Source of the DNA: Sphingobacterium kitahiroshimense
GTDB taxonomy: Bacteria; Bacteroidota; Bacteroidia; Sphingobacteriales; Sphingobacteriaceae
Reading direction: 5' to 3'
Assembly (NCBI RefSeq): GCF_025961315.1
Contig: NZ_JAOQNK010000001.1
Coordinates: forward strand, 3,224,001 to 3,288,000
Length of the DNA: 64,000 nucleotides
Shown: one piece after another, positions 29,501 to 37,751 of the stretch
Layout of the letters: each line of letters opens with the position of its first letter
How positions within the stretch are numbered: position 1 is the first letter of the stretch
Translations under genes and position numbers: made by a program
The notes under the pieces: model-generated
Told to the model about the DNA's origin: nothing
The model's database searches: none
The model's input: only the letters and a program-made list of their open reading frames with translations

Positions 29501-30411
29501 AGATCCGTTGCTTTACCATGAAAGATGAAAAAGGAGAATGGACGATTTTCAACCTACGTTTACCGAAGCTATCAAAAGTCAACATGTCCCCTCCTACAGA
29601 CTCCCTGATGACCATTATAGATGAATCAAATTCAACAACTCCAACCGTATTGGGCAGATCCTTGCAACAGACCATTCTGATTGTCGAAGACAATAGAGAG
29701 CTTTTGGATACCATTGTTCATTTATTTCAGGATAGCTATACCGTCATCACGGCTGTCAATGGAGAAGATGCCTTATCGAAAGCGCAAGAGTATATTCCCG
29801 ACTTGATCTTATCTGATCTGATGATGCCTTATATGAATGGAGCCCAGTTATGCCGGGCAGTAAAAACAAATATCGCAACCAGTCATATTCCTGTTATCCT
29901 GTTGACTGCAGTGACAGACAGTGAATCACAGACACAGGCCCTACAATATGGAGCAAACATCTATCTAACAAAACCTTTTGACAATAGGCTGTTGTTTCTA
30001 TCTGTGCAGAATCTCATAGCAATCAGTCATAAAAAGAGCAAGGAATTTCAGGTCAAAAAAACAGATTTCGACAATGAACTGGATGCTAAATTTATTGCTA
30101 CATTAGATCAACTGATCGAAGATAATATGCAGTCGGATGACTTTGATGTTAATTTTATCTCCCGAAAGATGGGTATGAGCACACCTATTATTTATCGAAA
30201 GCTCCGGGCGATATCCAACCTTTCTATCAATAATTATGTGAAGATGTACCGGCTTAACAGAGCGAAGGAGTTGCTAAAATCTTCGATGAATGTCAGTGAG
30301 GTAGCCTATGCAGTCGGATTTTCTGAAAGAAAGTACTTTAGCAGGGAATTTAAGAAACAATTTGGGTATAATCCATCACAGCAAATAGCAGACTCCTATG
30401 AAGATAATTAA
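26530..30411 (+). CDS. Hybrid two-component system regulator (HTCS) of the PUL
   Basis: One-protein sensor-regulator, 1293 aa. In order: signal peptide (cleavage after CLA about residue 26); two-propeller periplasmic sensor with repeats such as SIAQDKNGKLWFGG and IFVDNQKVVWLGTYFGG; Y_Y_Y domain (YRYKLEGFDKGW, about 690-745); one membrane helix (about 755-775); histidine kinase with phospho-acceptor His800 in ISHEIRTPLT and ATP-binding IVDNGIGIA and GTGIGLAL; receiver domain with Asp1096 in LSDLMMP; C-terminal AraC helix-turn-helix (about 1185-1290, SEVAYAVGFSERKYFSREFKKQFG). Such proteins sense an oligosaccharide in the periplasm and activate their own PUL. Confidence 0.96.
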   Translation: MNFLVKQIQNMIIIAWLLCPFMSCLAQNFSFETLTQDNVLDKQAVLSIAQDKNGKLWFGGGPNLFIYDSQNIINLRVQDSVFNKLDYINKICINDNNDLFIATSTQVFIFNIDKRKPLLKRGKPFIEKVLISDIQILSSHIFLCTNRGLYIAIPASGSYDFKLILDRPHTQTIVQTGADSYTIASANGIESFTYKNKRLSETRNLGLPQLPLKERIFSTMYVKDNTLWVGTKLHGLFLFNFSSQNWKNLTEGNSNLLSNNVRKIIKNTNGELLIGTLKGLSVFNGSPVFTNYKHNTSIKNSLSQNSIYDIFVDNQKVVWLGTYFGGINAVYPDFIPIQTYSTRSLLSQQLNSDIVGSFAVSKNAAWIGTEEEGINKIDKITRNTSPQPQFTRSNLIKDLYVRDEKLYAAQYGGGYSIIDLKSGNTKNYLLEKDLLNLKNNIYSIYVDPAQRIYLGTNKGLYIAEQEKPPQFDSSLAANTIDEIQADDKQQIYFLQSGKLFRKKTFSATVRSIKQIDSLYINGFYVAPDGNIWLTSKGDLYHFDIKDNVALKAHFPNNTLGWPVMIDKHFWISSKNGLIFFDPSTKYHTVLNQYDGLPVKNMQGSKVYSSEAGFLFVTTLNGLVSIDTRKITFNQKKPNVLFRNIFLQDTPLNYGRIQQSDQPNNYTLQLLYDENFITVNFSSSNFIKPQKNRYRYKLEGFDKGWIETNTPSVRYTNIPEGQHTLSVYASNNDGIWSSTPLQIHIDIKPPLWRTWWAYLLYAGLFTLGVHFVIKFVVEREMLINSEREQEKKIKFFTQISHEIRTPLTLIMSPLDEIITETANLSTTQSKIKRIKKNTAKLLGVVNELLDFKKFDDKHFILKQSDIPFREYIEDTFYLLNDLAQNKHINYYIRQLDAVGLQSIDAVQFDKVMFNLLSNAIKYTPENGTVYLELLESEDNIIINIVDNGIGIATDNQFKIFEEYYREEQANDSIGTGIGLALTKQIVLQHQGEIRCFTMKDEKGEWTIFNLRLPKLSKVNMSPPTDSLMTIIDESNSTTPTVLGRSLQQTILIVEDNRELLDTIVHLFQDSYTVITAVNGEDALSKAQEYIPDLILSDLMMPYMNGAQLCRAVKTNIATSHIPVILLTAVTDSESQTQALQYGANIYLTKPFDNRLLFLSVQNLIAISHKKSKEFQVKKTDFDNELDAKFIATLDQLIEDNMQSDDFDVNFISRKMGMSTPIIYRKLRAISNLSINNYVKMYRLNRAKELLKSSMNVSEVAYAVGFSERKYFSREFKKQFGYNPSQQIADSYEDN

Positions 30412-30468
30412 AACACAAAAGGGATTAAATATTTGAAAAAAGATTGTGGGCAGGGTACGAATAGATTT

Positions 30469-30510
30469 AAAAGTAACAAAGGCGCCTAAATGGGGGCCTT
30501 TGTTACTTTT
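30469..30510. terminator. Bidirectional terminator between HTCS and GH88
   Basis: A perfect 15-bp stem (aaaagtaacaaaggc / gcctttgttactttt) with A/T runs on both sides lies between the convergent HTCS (+) and GH88 (-) genes. It can end both transcripts. Confidence 0.9.
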
Positions 30511-30523
30511 ATCTTTACTGTAT

Positions 30524-31774
30524 TTACTTCGCGATTTCCTTAATCATTGGTTCACCATCCAAGAGCCTTTTATAGCGCACTAATGCTTCTACATAATAGT
30601 AATCAGCATATGTCAGTGGTACATCAATCTCCGAATTTAAAGGAAGTGCCCCCACACTATGTTTTAATAAATAACCGCCATTTGTCCCATAAACTGCTTT
30701 ATAAGGTTCTTTGGATAAATTAGTAAGCATTGTCTCTGCATTAGAAAGATAAAGGGCAGATTCTTTACCTTTTGTATATTGAGCCAATTCAAGTAAAGCA
30801 GATGCATACAATGTGGCTGCCGAAACATCCCGAAGATCTTTTTTAGCATACATCTTACTAGATTGATCAATCTTATCTTTATCAAAATCCCAATAAGGAA
30901 TTAAATCTTGAGGCATATTCGGATGATTCAAAATATATTTCGCAATATGTCTAGCTTGATTTAGAAATTCCTTTTTATTTGTTTCTCGATACATCATCGT
31001 ATACCCATAAAGCGCCCAACCTTGGCCTCTAGACCATGCGGATTCATCATAAGCACCTTGGTGCGTTTTTTTTCCAATAACTTTGCCGCTATTCACATCA
31101 TAGTCAATAACATGATATGAGCTATAATCTTTCCTAAAATGATTTTTCAATGTTGTTTCCGCATGCTTTATAGCCAAGTCATAATATTTCTTATTACCAG
31201 TCATTTTTGAAACCTGCGTCAAAAACTCTAAATTCATCATATTATCAATGATAACGGGATAATGCCAAGGTTTGTGATCCCAAGACCGAATTGTTTTTGT
31301 TCTCTCATTAAAACGAGAAGCAAGAGAAGCAGCACCTGTAACTAATACATCTTTATATTTCGCAGAATCGCCGGTCAGACGTAAACCATTGCCGAAACTA
31401 CAAAACAGCATAAAACCTAGATCATGTGTACCTTTATTATACTTTTCTTTCTCCAAATTAGGTAATTTCTCTTTTACATTTTTTAATAATTCCTGATCTT
31501 GAGTCCCTTCATATAAATACCAAAGTGTACCAGGATAAAATCCAGAACACCACCAACTGGATGATGAAAAGATCTCTTTATTATTTTCAAAAGTTTTAGG
31601 AAATTTTCCATTGGGTGTTGCATTTGCCAAGACTTTAATTTGGAGAGCTGCGTCATTCAAATTCTGCTGAATAAACTCTTTCGATAATTTCAGATCCCGG
31701 GATTGACCTTGAACAGTACATATTCCTAAAACAGAACATAATACCATGATAATCTGTCTTTTCAATTTCATCAT
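30524..31774 (-). CDS. GH88 unsaturated glucuronyl hydrolase, secreted
   Basis: Close paralogue of the GH88 protein at 18526, sharing long identical stretches such as SSWWCSGFYPGT, NKGTHDLGFML, PVIIDNMMNLEFL and DESAWSRGQ. Catalytic acids are Asp118 and Asp177. 416 aa. Its signal peptide ends VQG-QS without a lipobox Cys, so this copy is probably soluble in the periplasm, unlike the other. Last gene of the GH95-like/heparinase/GH88 operon, 14 bp after the lyase gene. The two copies could differ in sulfation tolerance, linkage or chain length. Confidence 0.9.
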   Translation of the reverse strand: MMKLKRQIIMVLCSVLGICTVQGQSRDLKLSKEFIQQNLNDAALQIKVLANATPNGKFPKTFENNKEIFSSSSWWCSGFYPGTLWYLYEGTQDQELLKNVKEKLPNLEKEKYNKGTHDLGFMLFCSFGNGLRLTGDSAKYKDVLVTGAASLASRFNERTKTIRSWDHKPWHYPVIIDNMMNLEFLTQVSKMTGNKKYYDLAIKHAETTLKNHFRKDYSSYHVIDYDVNSGKVIGKKTHQGAYDESAWSRGQGWALYGYTMMYRETNKKEFLNQARHIAKYILNHPNMPQDLIPYWDFDKDKIDQSSKMYAKKDLRDVSAATLYASALLELAQYTKGKESALYLSNAETMLTNLSKEPYKAVYGTNGGYLLKHSVGALPLNSEIDVPLTYADYYYVEALVRYKRLLDGEPMIKEIAK

Positions 31775-31788
31775 AATTTACAATAATC

Positions 31789-33726
31789 TTAATTCGCTAT
31801 TATTTTATATATCACTTGATTCCTTAATTCCATACTTTTAATTAAAACATTCATTTTATAAAGCATTCCACCCCACACTTTAATCAATCGTGGATCCTCG
31901 ATTTCCTTATTTTCTAAAGAAAAAGTAACAGTTTCCCTTTCGAAATTTATAAAGACTTTTTTCCCATTATCCAATTGTAAGAAAAAGCCATCCTTTACTA
32001 ACTGAGGTTTTATTTTAGATATGAAACTAATCGATTGTGGTTTTTTAAATTCCTCCAATTGATACTGTTCTTCTACCCTGATTTCATTATTTCCTGCATG
32101 CATCTTGATAGTTCGCATCCAAGATTGTACTGCGGCTTCTTTAGGATAAGCCTTAGCAACATTGACACGGTATTGAGCAGTTTCATTATTAGTTATATAC
32201 TCGACATCCTCCGCATGATAAGACCTTCCATCCTTTTGCTGTATTCCATTTATAATAGGAAGATTATGCCATTGCGATTGCATATTCCACAATGTATAGC
32301 GATTCCTACTAAAAGTTTCTTTGGTATAAGTTCCCACACCTACATCAATTAAAACTGGCGTCGAATCCAAATAGAGCATATAGCTTCCAACATCATTATG
32401 ATTATGGCTTACCCCATTATTACTTCCTATCGTAGCCAAGAATAAATTACCCTTTTTATTTAAACTCCGCATAGTTGCCTGTCCCAAACTCTCATAAAAA
32501 TGAAATTGGGGGGCTATAAAGTCTTTTCGATGATTACTTAATTCATTATAAATAGACGCATGCATTAAAAAATCCTGTACTGTTCCTAATGACATACTTG
32601 GTGATTTTAGAGTTGTCAAATAGCTTGCGTATGCTTTTAGATTATCATCATTATATAAAGTACCATAAGCCCATATTTTAGCAGGATAGGGTACTTGTAT
32701 CGCCTCTGCATCTGCGAAATTGATGTATCTATTTCTGTAAATGTGAGAATTCAAGATATAGTTGCCAATATTAAATAATTTATGTTCCTCCTTAAATGTC
32801 ACCTCTCCATCCGACACATCCTCTAACCACAACAACATCTGTCCAAGTTCACCACCAGCATGTAGCCAATAAGAGGGCCCCTCTTCACACGCACCATCTT
32901 CAGCGTAAGAGTCAATAAATTTATCCGCACTATGAGCCAATTTCTGAATAATCATCTTCAATCTAGAAGCATCTTCTTCCACTAACAATGCTACTTTAAG
33001 AACATTGGTGTTGATCCAAATATTCCAGTTATTAACCATATTGTTTGACTGAAGCGCCATCCACCAAAAATCATCTCGGACTAAATAAGGATTTAAAATA
33101 CGGCTCTGTAAGACATCTTTCAATTTTTTAGTAATCATAGGAGAAATTTGGTTTAATTCATCGCCCAACAATAAATAAACCATCGCCAGATCAGCTGCTA
33201 CCCGACCTGCTCCTAGATCAATATAATCGTCCAGTGGATCAGGCAAACCAATTCCAGATTTTTGCACTACAATATGTGCAGGACTTACCCAAGTACTTTC
33301 TTCCATCATTAACCAGAGGCCATTAATAATCTGCGGAATAAAACGTCCCTTTCCCTCAACCAATTCTCCTATAACCAAATGCGATACGATACTCCTGCGT
33401 GTATTAATATCATCCTCGTAGCGAGTTCTGTTTCCATCAGTCTTATATTCAAGATATTTTGTAGCTAACAATGATGGCCAAGTAAATAAATTCGCATCCT
33501 CCGCAACTTTCATTATGTGGGACTTTTCCAATATTGATAGCGCTTGAATAGCTTTTTTCCATTCATTTTTCTTTTCCAACCGCCAGTCATCAATACGATT
33601 AACGGTATTTGTCAAAACTGCACCTGAAAGATGCCGCTCTAAGGTGTGTTGTCCAAGTGCATTAATTTGCAACATAACAAAAAAGAGAAACATTAAAATT
33701 TTATAGCATTTTCTACTTCTTCTCAT
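31789..33726 (-). CDS. Heparinase II/III-family polysaccharide lyase
   Basis: 645-aa secreted enzyme expected to cleave uronic-acid polysaccharides by beta-elimination. The N-terminal helical toroid has QSNNMVNNWNIW (Asn233) and EDGACEEGPSYWLHAGG with Tyr286 and His289. The C-terminal beta-sandwich domain has the heparinase II/III signature VSHNHNDVGSYMLYLD (His441, His443). These residues match the Tyr/His/Asn catalytic set of the fold. An N-terminal signal (LMFLFFVMLQINALG) is present. Overlaps the GH95-like gene by 14 bp. The fold is shared by several PL families acting on heparin, heparosan, chondroitin, alginate or gellan-type polymers, so the substrate is open. Confidence 0.8.
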   Translation of the reverse strand: MRRSRKCYKILMFLFFVMLQINALGQHTLERHLSGAVLTNTVNRIDDWRLEKKNEWKKAIQALSILEKSHIMKVAEDANLFTWPSLLATKYLEYKTDGNRTRYEDDINTRRSIVSHLVIGELVEGKGRFIPQIINGLWLMMEESTWVSPAHIVVQKSGIGLPDPLDDYIDLGAGRVAADLAMVYLLLGDELNQISPMITKKLKDVLQSRILNPYLVRDDFWWMALQSNNMVNNWNIWINTNVLKVALLVEEDASRLKMIIQKLAHSADKFIDSYAEDGACEEGPSYWLHAGGELGQMLLWLEDVSDGEVTFKEEHKLFNIGNYILNSHIYRNRYINFADAEAIQVPYPAKIWAYGTLYNDDNLKAYASYLTTLKSPSMSLGTVQDFLMHASIYNELSNHRKDFIAPQFHFYESLGQATMRSLNKKGNLFLATIGSNNGVSHNHNDVGSYMLYLDSTPVLIDVGVGTYTKETFSRNRYTLWNMQSQWHNLPIINGIQQKDGRSYHAEDVEYITNNETAQYRVNVAKAYPKEAAVQSWMRTIKMHAGNNEIRVEEQYQLEEFKKPQSISFISKIKPQLVKDGFFLQLDNGKKVFINFERETVTFSLENKEIEDPRLIKVWGGMLYKMNVLIKSMELRNQVIYKIIAN

Positions 33727-35863
33727 AAACTAATGCTCGAGAGCCCTTATTAAGTGTAAAAACAATTATTCCATCAAGATCTATTTCATACTTACCCTTT
33801 CCTTTAATCACAATCATTGGAGCCGATATCCCCGATTCAACTCTGATTGTACCCGTATGTTGACTTTCGATCTCCACAGTTTGCGTTATACCATTTTTCC
33901 TCTTTGCAGAAACCAGAAAAGCTCCATCAGTCAAAAACCTTTTAAAAGAAATATCTTTCCAGGAAGTAGGTACAGCGGGAAAAATTCTTAATTTTCCATT
34001 CCAATATTGTAAGCACAGTTCTTGGATGCTTGTCATTGCTGCTAACGGGGTTTCAATTACTGGTCCCGACTCGGCATAAAGCGTATTCTTTTTAATATAA
34101 GATTTTAATAAATTATCAAGAGATGCTAAGGCATCATCTCCCCTTCCCATCATGGCATACATCGATGCGGCACCAGTAAATGAATAACCTTGCAAGAACT
34201 GATTTTTACTCTGCCAGTACTTAATTGAACGCTCAATCAAAACTCTATTTTCTTTTTGATCCCAATTAATTTCATAAAAAGGATAGATCATCATTAAATG
34301 CGAATAATGTCTATGTGACTCACCATAAGGAACATCCTTAGCTATCAAATAACCGTTTACACCTTGTGGAAAATCGATCAAATTTTCGAGTACATCGAGC
34401 CATCGATCATATAGAGGATCTTTCCTATTCTTTTCATCATCTAGCTCGATAAGTGATCTAAGCCCCCATCTCAGAATAGCTAGATCATAATTCGTATCAT
34501 AAGCATAACCATATTTATATTCTGGCGAATAAGTTTTAACAGCGATATGATATTTTCCTGATTCATTTTTTTCTAATAGATGCAAATAATAATTAACCGC
34601 CTCTTTAAGTAAGGGAAATAAGCGGTCATATACCTCTTCCTGCATGCCATAGCGATAGTAAGAATAGTAGCTATGCAATAACCAAAGCAAGTTGCCAAGT
34701 TCTTTTTCACCATCAGAAGCATCGGAAATTGAGACTCCCTTCTCTAAGAGAACAGGACTCCAGAGATCGCTCGCAGATGAGCGCCCAATAGCAATGCTAT
34801 TATAACGATAAGCCACAGGAACATTTTCTCTCAAATTGGAGACATTCTGATCAATCATTTGAATTAAAGAATTCGCGATATCAAGATGGTTTGACGTGAA
34901 AACAGGAGAATATGTCAATTGCATATTTAAGTTCATCCAGTAAGCTGGCCAAGGAGTAACGCTCGTCCATGGTCCCTGCAAATCTATTGCTGGCTTATTT
35001 GTTCTGGTGGCACTTGCTAATTTATACAACTGCATATCATAAAAACGCTGATAAATTTTATCTGGTAATGACAAAGAAGAAGCACTATAATAATTACGCC
35101 ACCAATTTTGGTGTTTTTCCAAAGCTATAGTAATATCTTTAGAATCAAAATGATCAACATAATCAATTGTTTCTTTTAGATAGCTCTTGTTAACCTGATT
35201 ATATCCAACCGAGACAACATAAACATCATTGTCCATACCGAGCATTTTCTTATATACAGTTGCATAGCCACCGCCAGCTAATAACTCTTGCTTATAAAAA
35301 GAAAATCCCTTACTAGTGCCTGATTTTCCCTCAGGATTGCGAGTATAATAAGTAGGTTTTTGTGTATAATCAAATTTCATACGGGGACTGATAGCAGAAT
35401 CCGGACACCAGTCAAAAGAGTAGTTCCCATGGTAGTCCTTTTTAATGACTTCAATGAGTATAATATTATCATCAGACAGTGTTGTCGTTTTAATATGCAA
35501 CATACCATCCGAAGTCTTAATATTCGTTTGAGAATAAGCTTGCTGAATAAAAATATCACCACCTATACTATCAATGTCCACATTAAGGTTTATAGAAAAA
35601 TGCCCTAGTGACAGACGAGCTTTATCAAAAAGCTTTTCACGATTTTTTTCACGATGATCATAAATATCCGTTCTACCAATATCTATACGTACAGCTTGTG
35701 AAGATTTCAAATAGGTCATCGTTCCTAGTAAACCATTCCCCGTGAATACCCCTTCGTAAATACTTTTACCCAATTGAGGAATATGAAATATTGGTTTGTC
35801 TTGACCCTGAGCACGACAAATAACACATAAGATTGAAATAAAAAAAATATATAAATTCCGCAT
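33713..35863 (-). CDS. GH95-like glycoside hydrolase
   Basis: 716-aa secreted protein with signal peptide (cleaved near AQG-QD). The layout fits the GH95 clan: N-terminal beta domain beginning GVFTGNGLLGTM, an (alpha/alpha)6 barrel with WPAYWMNLNMQL (Asn311 and Asn313, like the paired Asn of GH95), YSPEYKYGYAYDTNYD (Glu448, a candidate acid), GESHRHYSHLMMIYPF, and a C-terminal domain with YWNGKLRIFPAVPTSWKDI. GH95 members act on alpha-L-fucose or alpha-L-galactose, but this one is divergent, and Glu604 seems to stand where the base-activating Asp is expected. First gene of its operon; activity not settled. Confidence 0.65.
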   Translation of the reverse strand: MRNLYIFFISILCVICRAQGQDKPIFHIPQLGKSIYEGVFTGNGLLGTMTYLKSSQAVRIDIGRTDIYDHREKNREKLFDKARLSLGHFSINLNVDIDSIGGDIFIQQAYSQTNIKTSDGMLHIKTTTLSDDNIILIEVIKKDYHGNYSFDWCPDSAISPRMKFDYTQKPTYYTRNPEGKSGTSKGFSFYKQELLAGGGYATVYKKMLGMDNDVYVVSVGYNQVNKSYLKETIDYVDHFDSKDITIALEKHQNWWRNYYSASSLSLPDKIYQRFYDMQLYKLASATRTNKPAIDLQGPWTSVTPWPAYWMNLNMQLTYSPVFTSNHLDIANSLIQMIDQNVSNLRENVPVAYRYNSIAIGRSSASDLWSPVLLEKGVSISDASDGEKELGNLLWLLHSYYSYYRYGMQEEVYDRLFPLLKEAVNYYLHLLEKNESGKYHIAVKTYSPEYKYGYAYDTNYDLAILRWGLRSLIELDDEKNRKDPLYDRWLDVLENLIDFPQGVNGYLIAKDVPYGESHRHYSHLMMIYPFYEINWDQKENRVLIERSIKYWQSKNQFLQGYSFTGAASMYAMMGRGDDALASLDNLLKSYIKKNTLYAESGPVIETPLAAMTSIQELCLQYWNGKLRIFPAVPTSWKDISFKRFLTDGAFLVSAKRKNGITQTVEIESQHTGTIRVESGISAPMIVIKGKGKYEIDLDGIIVFTLNKGSRALVYEKK

Positions 35864-35950
35864 AAATAGGGTTCAATTGGGCTCTAAAATGTACTTTTTT
35901 TAGTAGACACACAAGAGAAACTTACGAAATCGTTTGAGAAGAAAATCATG

Positions 35951-35995
35951 AAAAAAGGGTAATAATGGTTTCAGAAACCATTATTACCCTTTTTT
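35951..35995. terminator. Terminator after the CoA-binding protein gene
   Basis: A perfect 21-bp stem (35951-35971 with 35975-35995) around a 3-nt loop, with A/T runs at both ends. It follows the minus-strand gene at 36052 and so separates the housekeeping block from the PUL. Its form works in both directions. Confidence 0.9.
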
Positions 35996-36051
35996 TATGA
36001 AAATTTAATAAAGATGATAGATCCAATGATAAAACAACTAGATCAATCCAC

Positions 36052-36411
36052 TTAATACTGTCCTGTACTTAAAAGAACCAATGTACAAGCATTTTCAGTA
36101 TCAATACCTATTGCACCTGCAAGTGCTACTAATTCCGCATTTTCAGCTCCAGGATTAAAAATAATCCGCTTTGGCTTTGTTTCCAAAATATAATCAAAAT
36201 AGCTTTTTTGATTTGCTGCGCCAACATACATAGTAATGGTATCAATATCCGTGTGAATAAGCCCCATAGGTTCTATTTCGACACCAGCAACTTCACCCTT
36301 CTTAAGCCCAACGTTCACAATATCATGTCCATATTGCTTCAATTTATGGGCTGCTTTATACGAATACCTTTCTGGATTAGTACTCGCTCCTATTATTAGC
36401 GTTTTTTTCAT
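36052..36411 (-). CDS. CoA-binding domain protein (YccU-like)
   Basis: 119-aa single Rossmann domain of the CoA_binding_2 type. It begins MKKTLIIGASTNPERYSYKAA with the GAS nucleotide-binding turn and has KRIIFNPGAENAEL, typical of the stand-alone relatives of succinyl-CoA ligase alpha. Function is not established for this group. 14 bp after the beta-lactamase-like gene on the same strand. Confidence 0.85.
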   Translation of the reverse strand: MKKTLIIGASTNPERYSYKAAHKLKQYGHDIVNVGLKKGEVAGVEIEPMGLIHTDIDTITMYVGAANQKSYFDYILETKPKRIIFNPGAENAELVALAGAIGIDTENACTLVLLSTGQY

Positions 36412-36425
36412 AACTACTTATTTTA

Positions 36426-37616
36426 TTAAACATCATCAGCCACATTACCAGCATCATTATATATTCCCTTTCTTAAGATAGGCATCCCTAAAATTTTATA
36501 CAATTCATCCAATTTAACTAAGCTACCATTAGTCATATTCGATAAAAGTACAATCGTAACGTTATTTTTTAGATCCCTAACATACAAATTGCGAAATCCG
36601 TGCCACCATCCAGTATGATAGATTATTAGATCATTATTTCTGTGAAAAGTGCGCCAACCTAATCCGTATCCAAATATTCCATTTTTAGATTTCGCACGAT
36701 CCACATAAGCAGAATCTAACGTTTCTTTCTTTAATAACCTACCTTCATTTAACGCTAAATCTAATTTATACAGATCCCGAACTGTACTATAAATTCCCTT
36801 ATCGCCCAGAGGGCCATCTTGAAAATTCTGAACAACAGATCTTCTCCAAACCTTATCGTGACCGATAACATCTGTCGGAATTTTTTCATAAATAGCTTTT
36901 GACAATGCAGCTGTATTAGTCATTCCTGCTGGATTAAAGACATTTTCTTTCATCCATTCCGCATAACTTTGATTAGTTACCTTTTCAATAATAGCGCCTA
37001 AAACCATGAAATTCGAATTGTTATAAAAGAATTTACCGTCAGGTTTACCATAGCGATTCGGTTTAAACTCAATCAGCATATTCATGACATCTTGATTGGT
37101 CATACCCTTCTTTTTTTCCTTCCAATGCTCTTCCGAAAAATAAACATAATTTGGCAATCCAGAACGATGAGACAATAATTGCTTTATTGTAATATCTGGA
37201 TAGGGAAAATTAGGATAAAAATCATTAATAGTTTGATCCAATTTCAATTTGCCCTCTTCAACCAATTTCAAAATACCAATACCTGTAAGTGGTTTGGAAA
37301 CAGACGCTAATTCAAATTTCGAATCAATCTTCAAACTATCTTTTAAAAGATAATTTGCCCAACCAAATGAATTCTGATATAAAATCTTTCCATTTTTTGC
37401 AATCAGTACATTACCATTAAATCCTACTCTTTTATGCAAATTTTGCATAAAAGCTTCAATTTTAGGATCTGCTTCAGATGGATTGTATATGAGTTTTAAA
37501 CTGTCAGTCTTAGCCTGTTCAACTAATGCTTTTTTTTGCTTTTCTTCTTTCGAACTACACGATACGGTTGCTATGATAAGAACAGCAACTATGCTTTTTA
37601 GTATATATAATTTCAC
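36426..37616 (-). CDS. Serine beta-lactamase-like lipoprotein (class C fold)
   Basis: 396-aa hydrolase of the AmpC/DD-peptidase/esterase superfamily. The nucleophile motif SxxK is Ser105-Val-Ser-Lys108 (FELASVSKPLTG), YxN is Tyr198-Asn-Asn200, and HTG stands in the KTG position (IYHTGWWHGF). Lipobox ATVSC gives Cys20, so it is membrane-anchored. Such proteins often are peptidases or esterases and not antibiotic-resistance enzymes; the substrate cannot be read. Cotranscribed with the CoA-binding gene. Confidence 0.87.
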   Translation of the reverse strand: MKLYILKSIVAVLIIATVSCSSKEEKQKKALVEQAKTDSLKLIYNPSEADPKIEAFMQNLHKRVGFNGNVLIAKNGKILYQNSFGWANYLLKDSLKIDSKFELASVSKPLTGIGILKLVEEGKLKLDQTINDFYPNFPYPDITIKQLLSHRSGLPNYVYFSEEHWKEKKKGMTNQDVMNMLIEFKPNRYGKPDGKFFYNNSNFMVLGAIIEKVTNQSYAEWMKENVFNPAGMTNTAALSKAIYEKIPTDVIGHDKVWRRSVVQNFQDGPLGDKGIYSTVRDLYKLDLALNEGRLLKKETLDSAYVDRAKSKNGIFGYGLGWRTFHRNNDLIIYHTGWWHGFRNLYVRDLKNNVTIVLLSNMTNGSLVKLDELYKILGMPILRKGIYNDAGNVADDV

Positions 37617-37695
37617 TATTTAACGGATTCTATTTCTTTTCTAATGTATTAATGCTAAAATGCTGATTTTAGTACTAAAAAAAGAAAAAAACAAT

Positions 37696-37730
37696 AAAAA
37701 AAGGTCACTTTATATAAAGTGACCTTTTGA
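37696..37730 (-). terminator. Terminator of pdhA-pdhC
   Basis: Nearly perfect palindrome aaggtcacttta / taaagtgacctt preceded on the plus strand by eight As, giving a T run on the minus strand. It lies just after the pdhC stop. Confidence 0.88.
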
Positions 37731-37751
37731 ATATACTTATTCGAAGTAAGA

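Noticed and set aside
35864..35950. Possible promoter before the GH95-like gene (TACATTTT on the minus strand)
   Set aside because: The last base of the -7 consensus is wrong and the -33 match is only TTG, so it is too weak to list.
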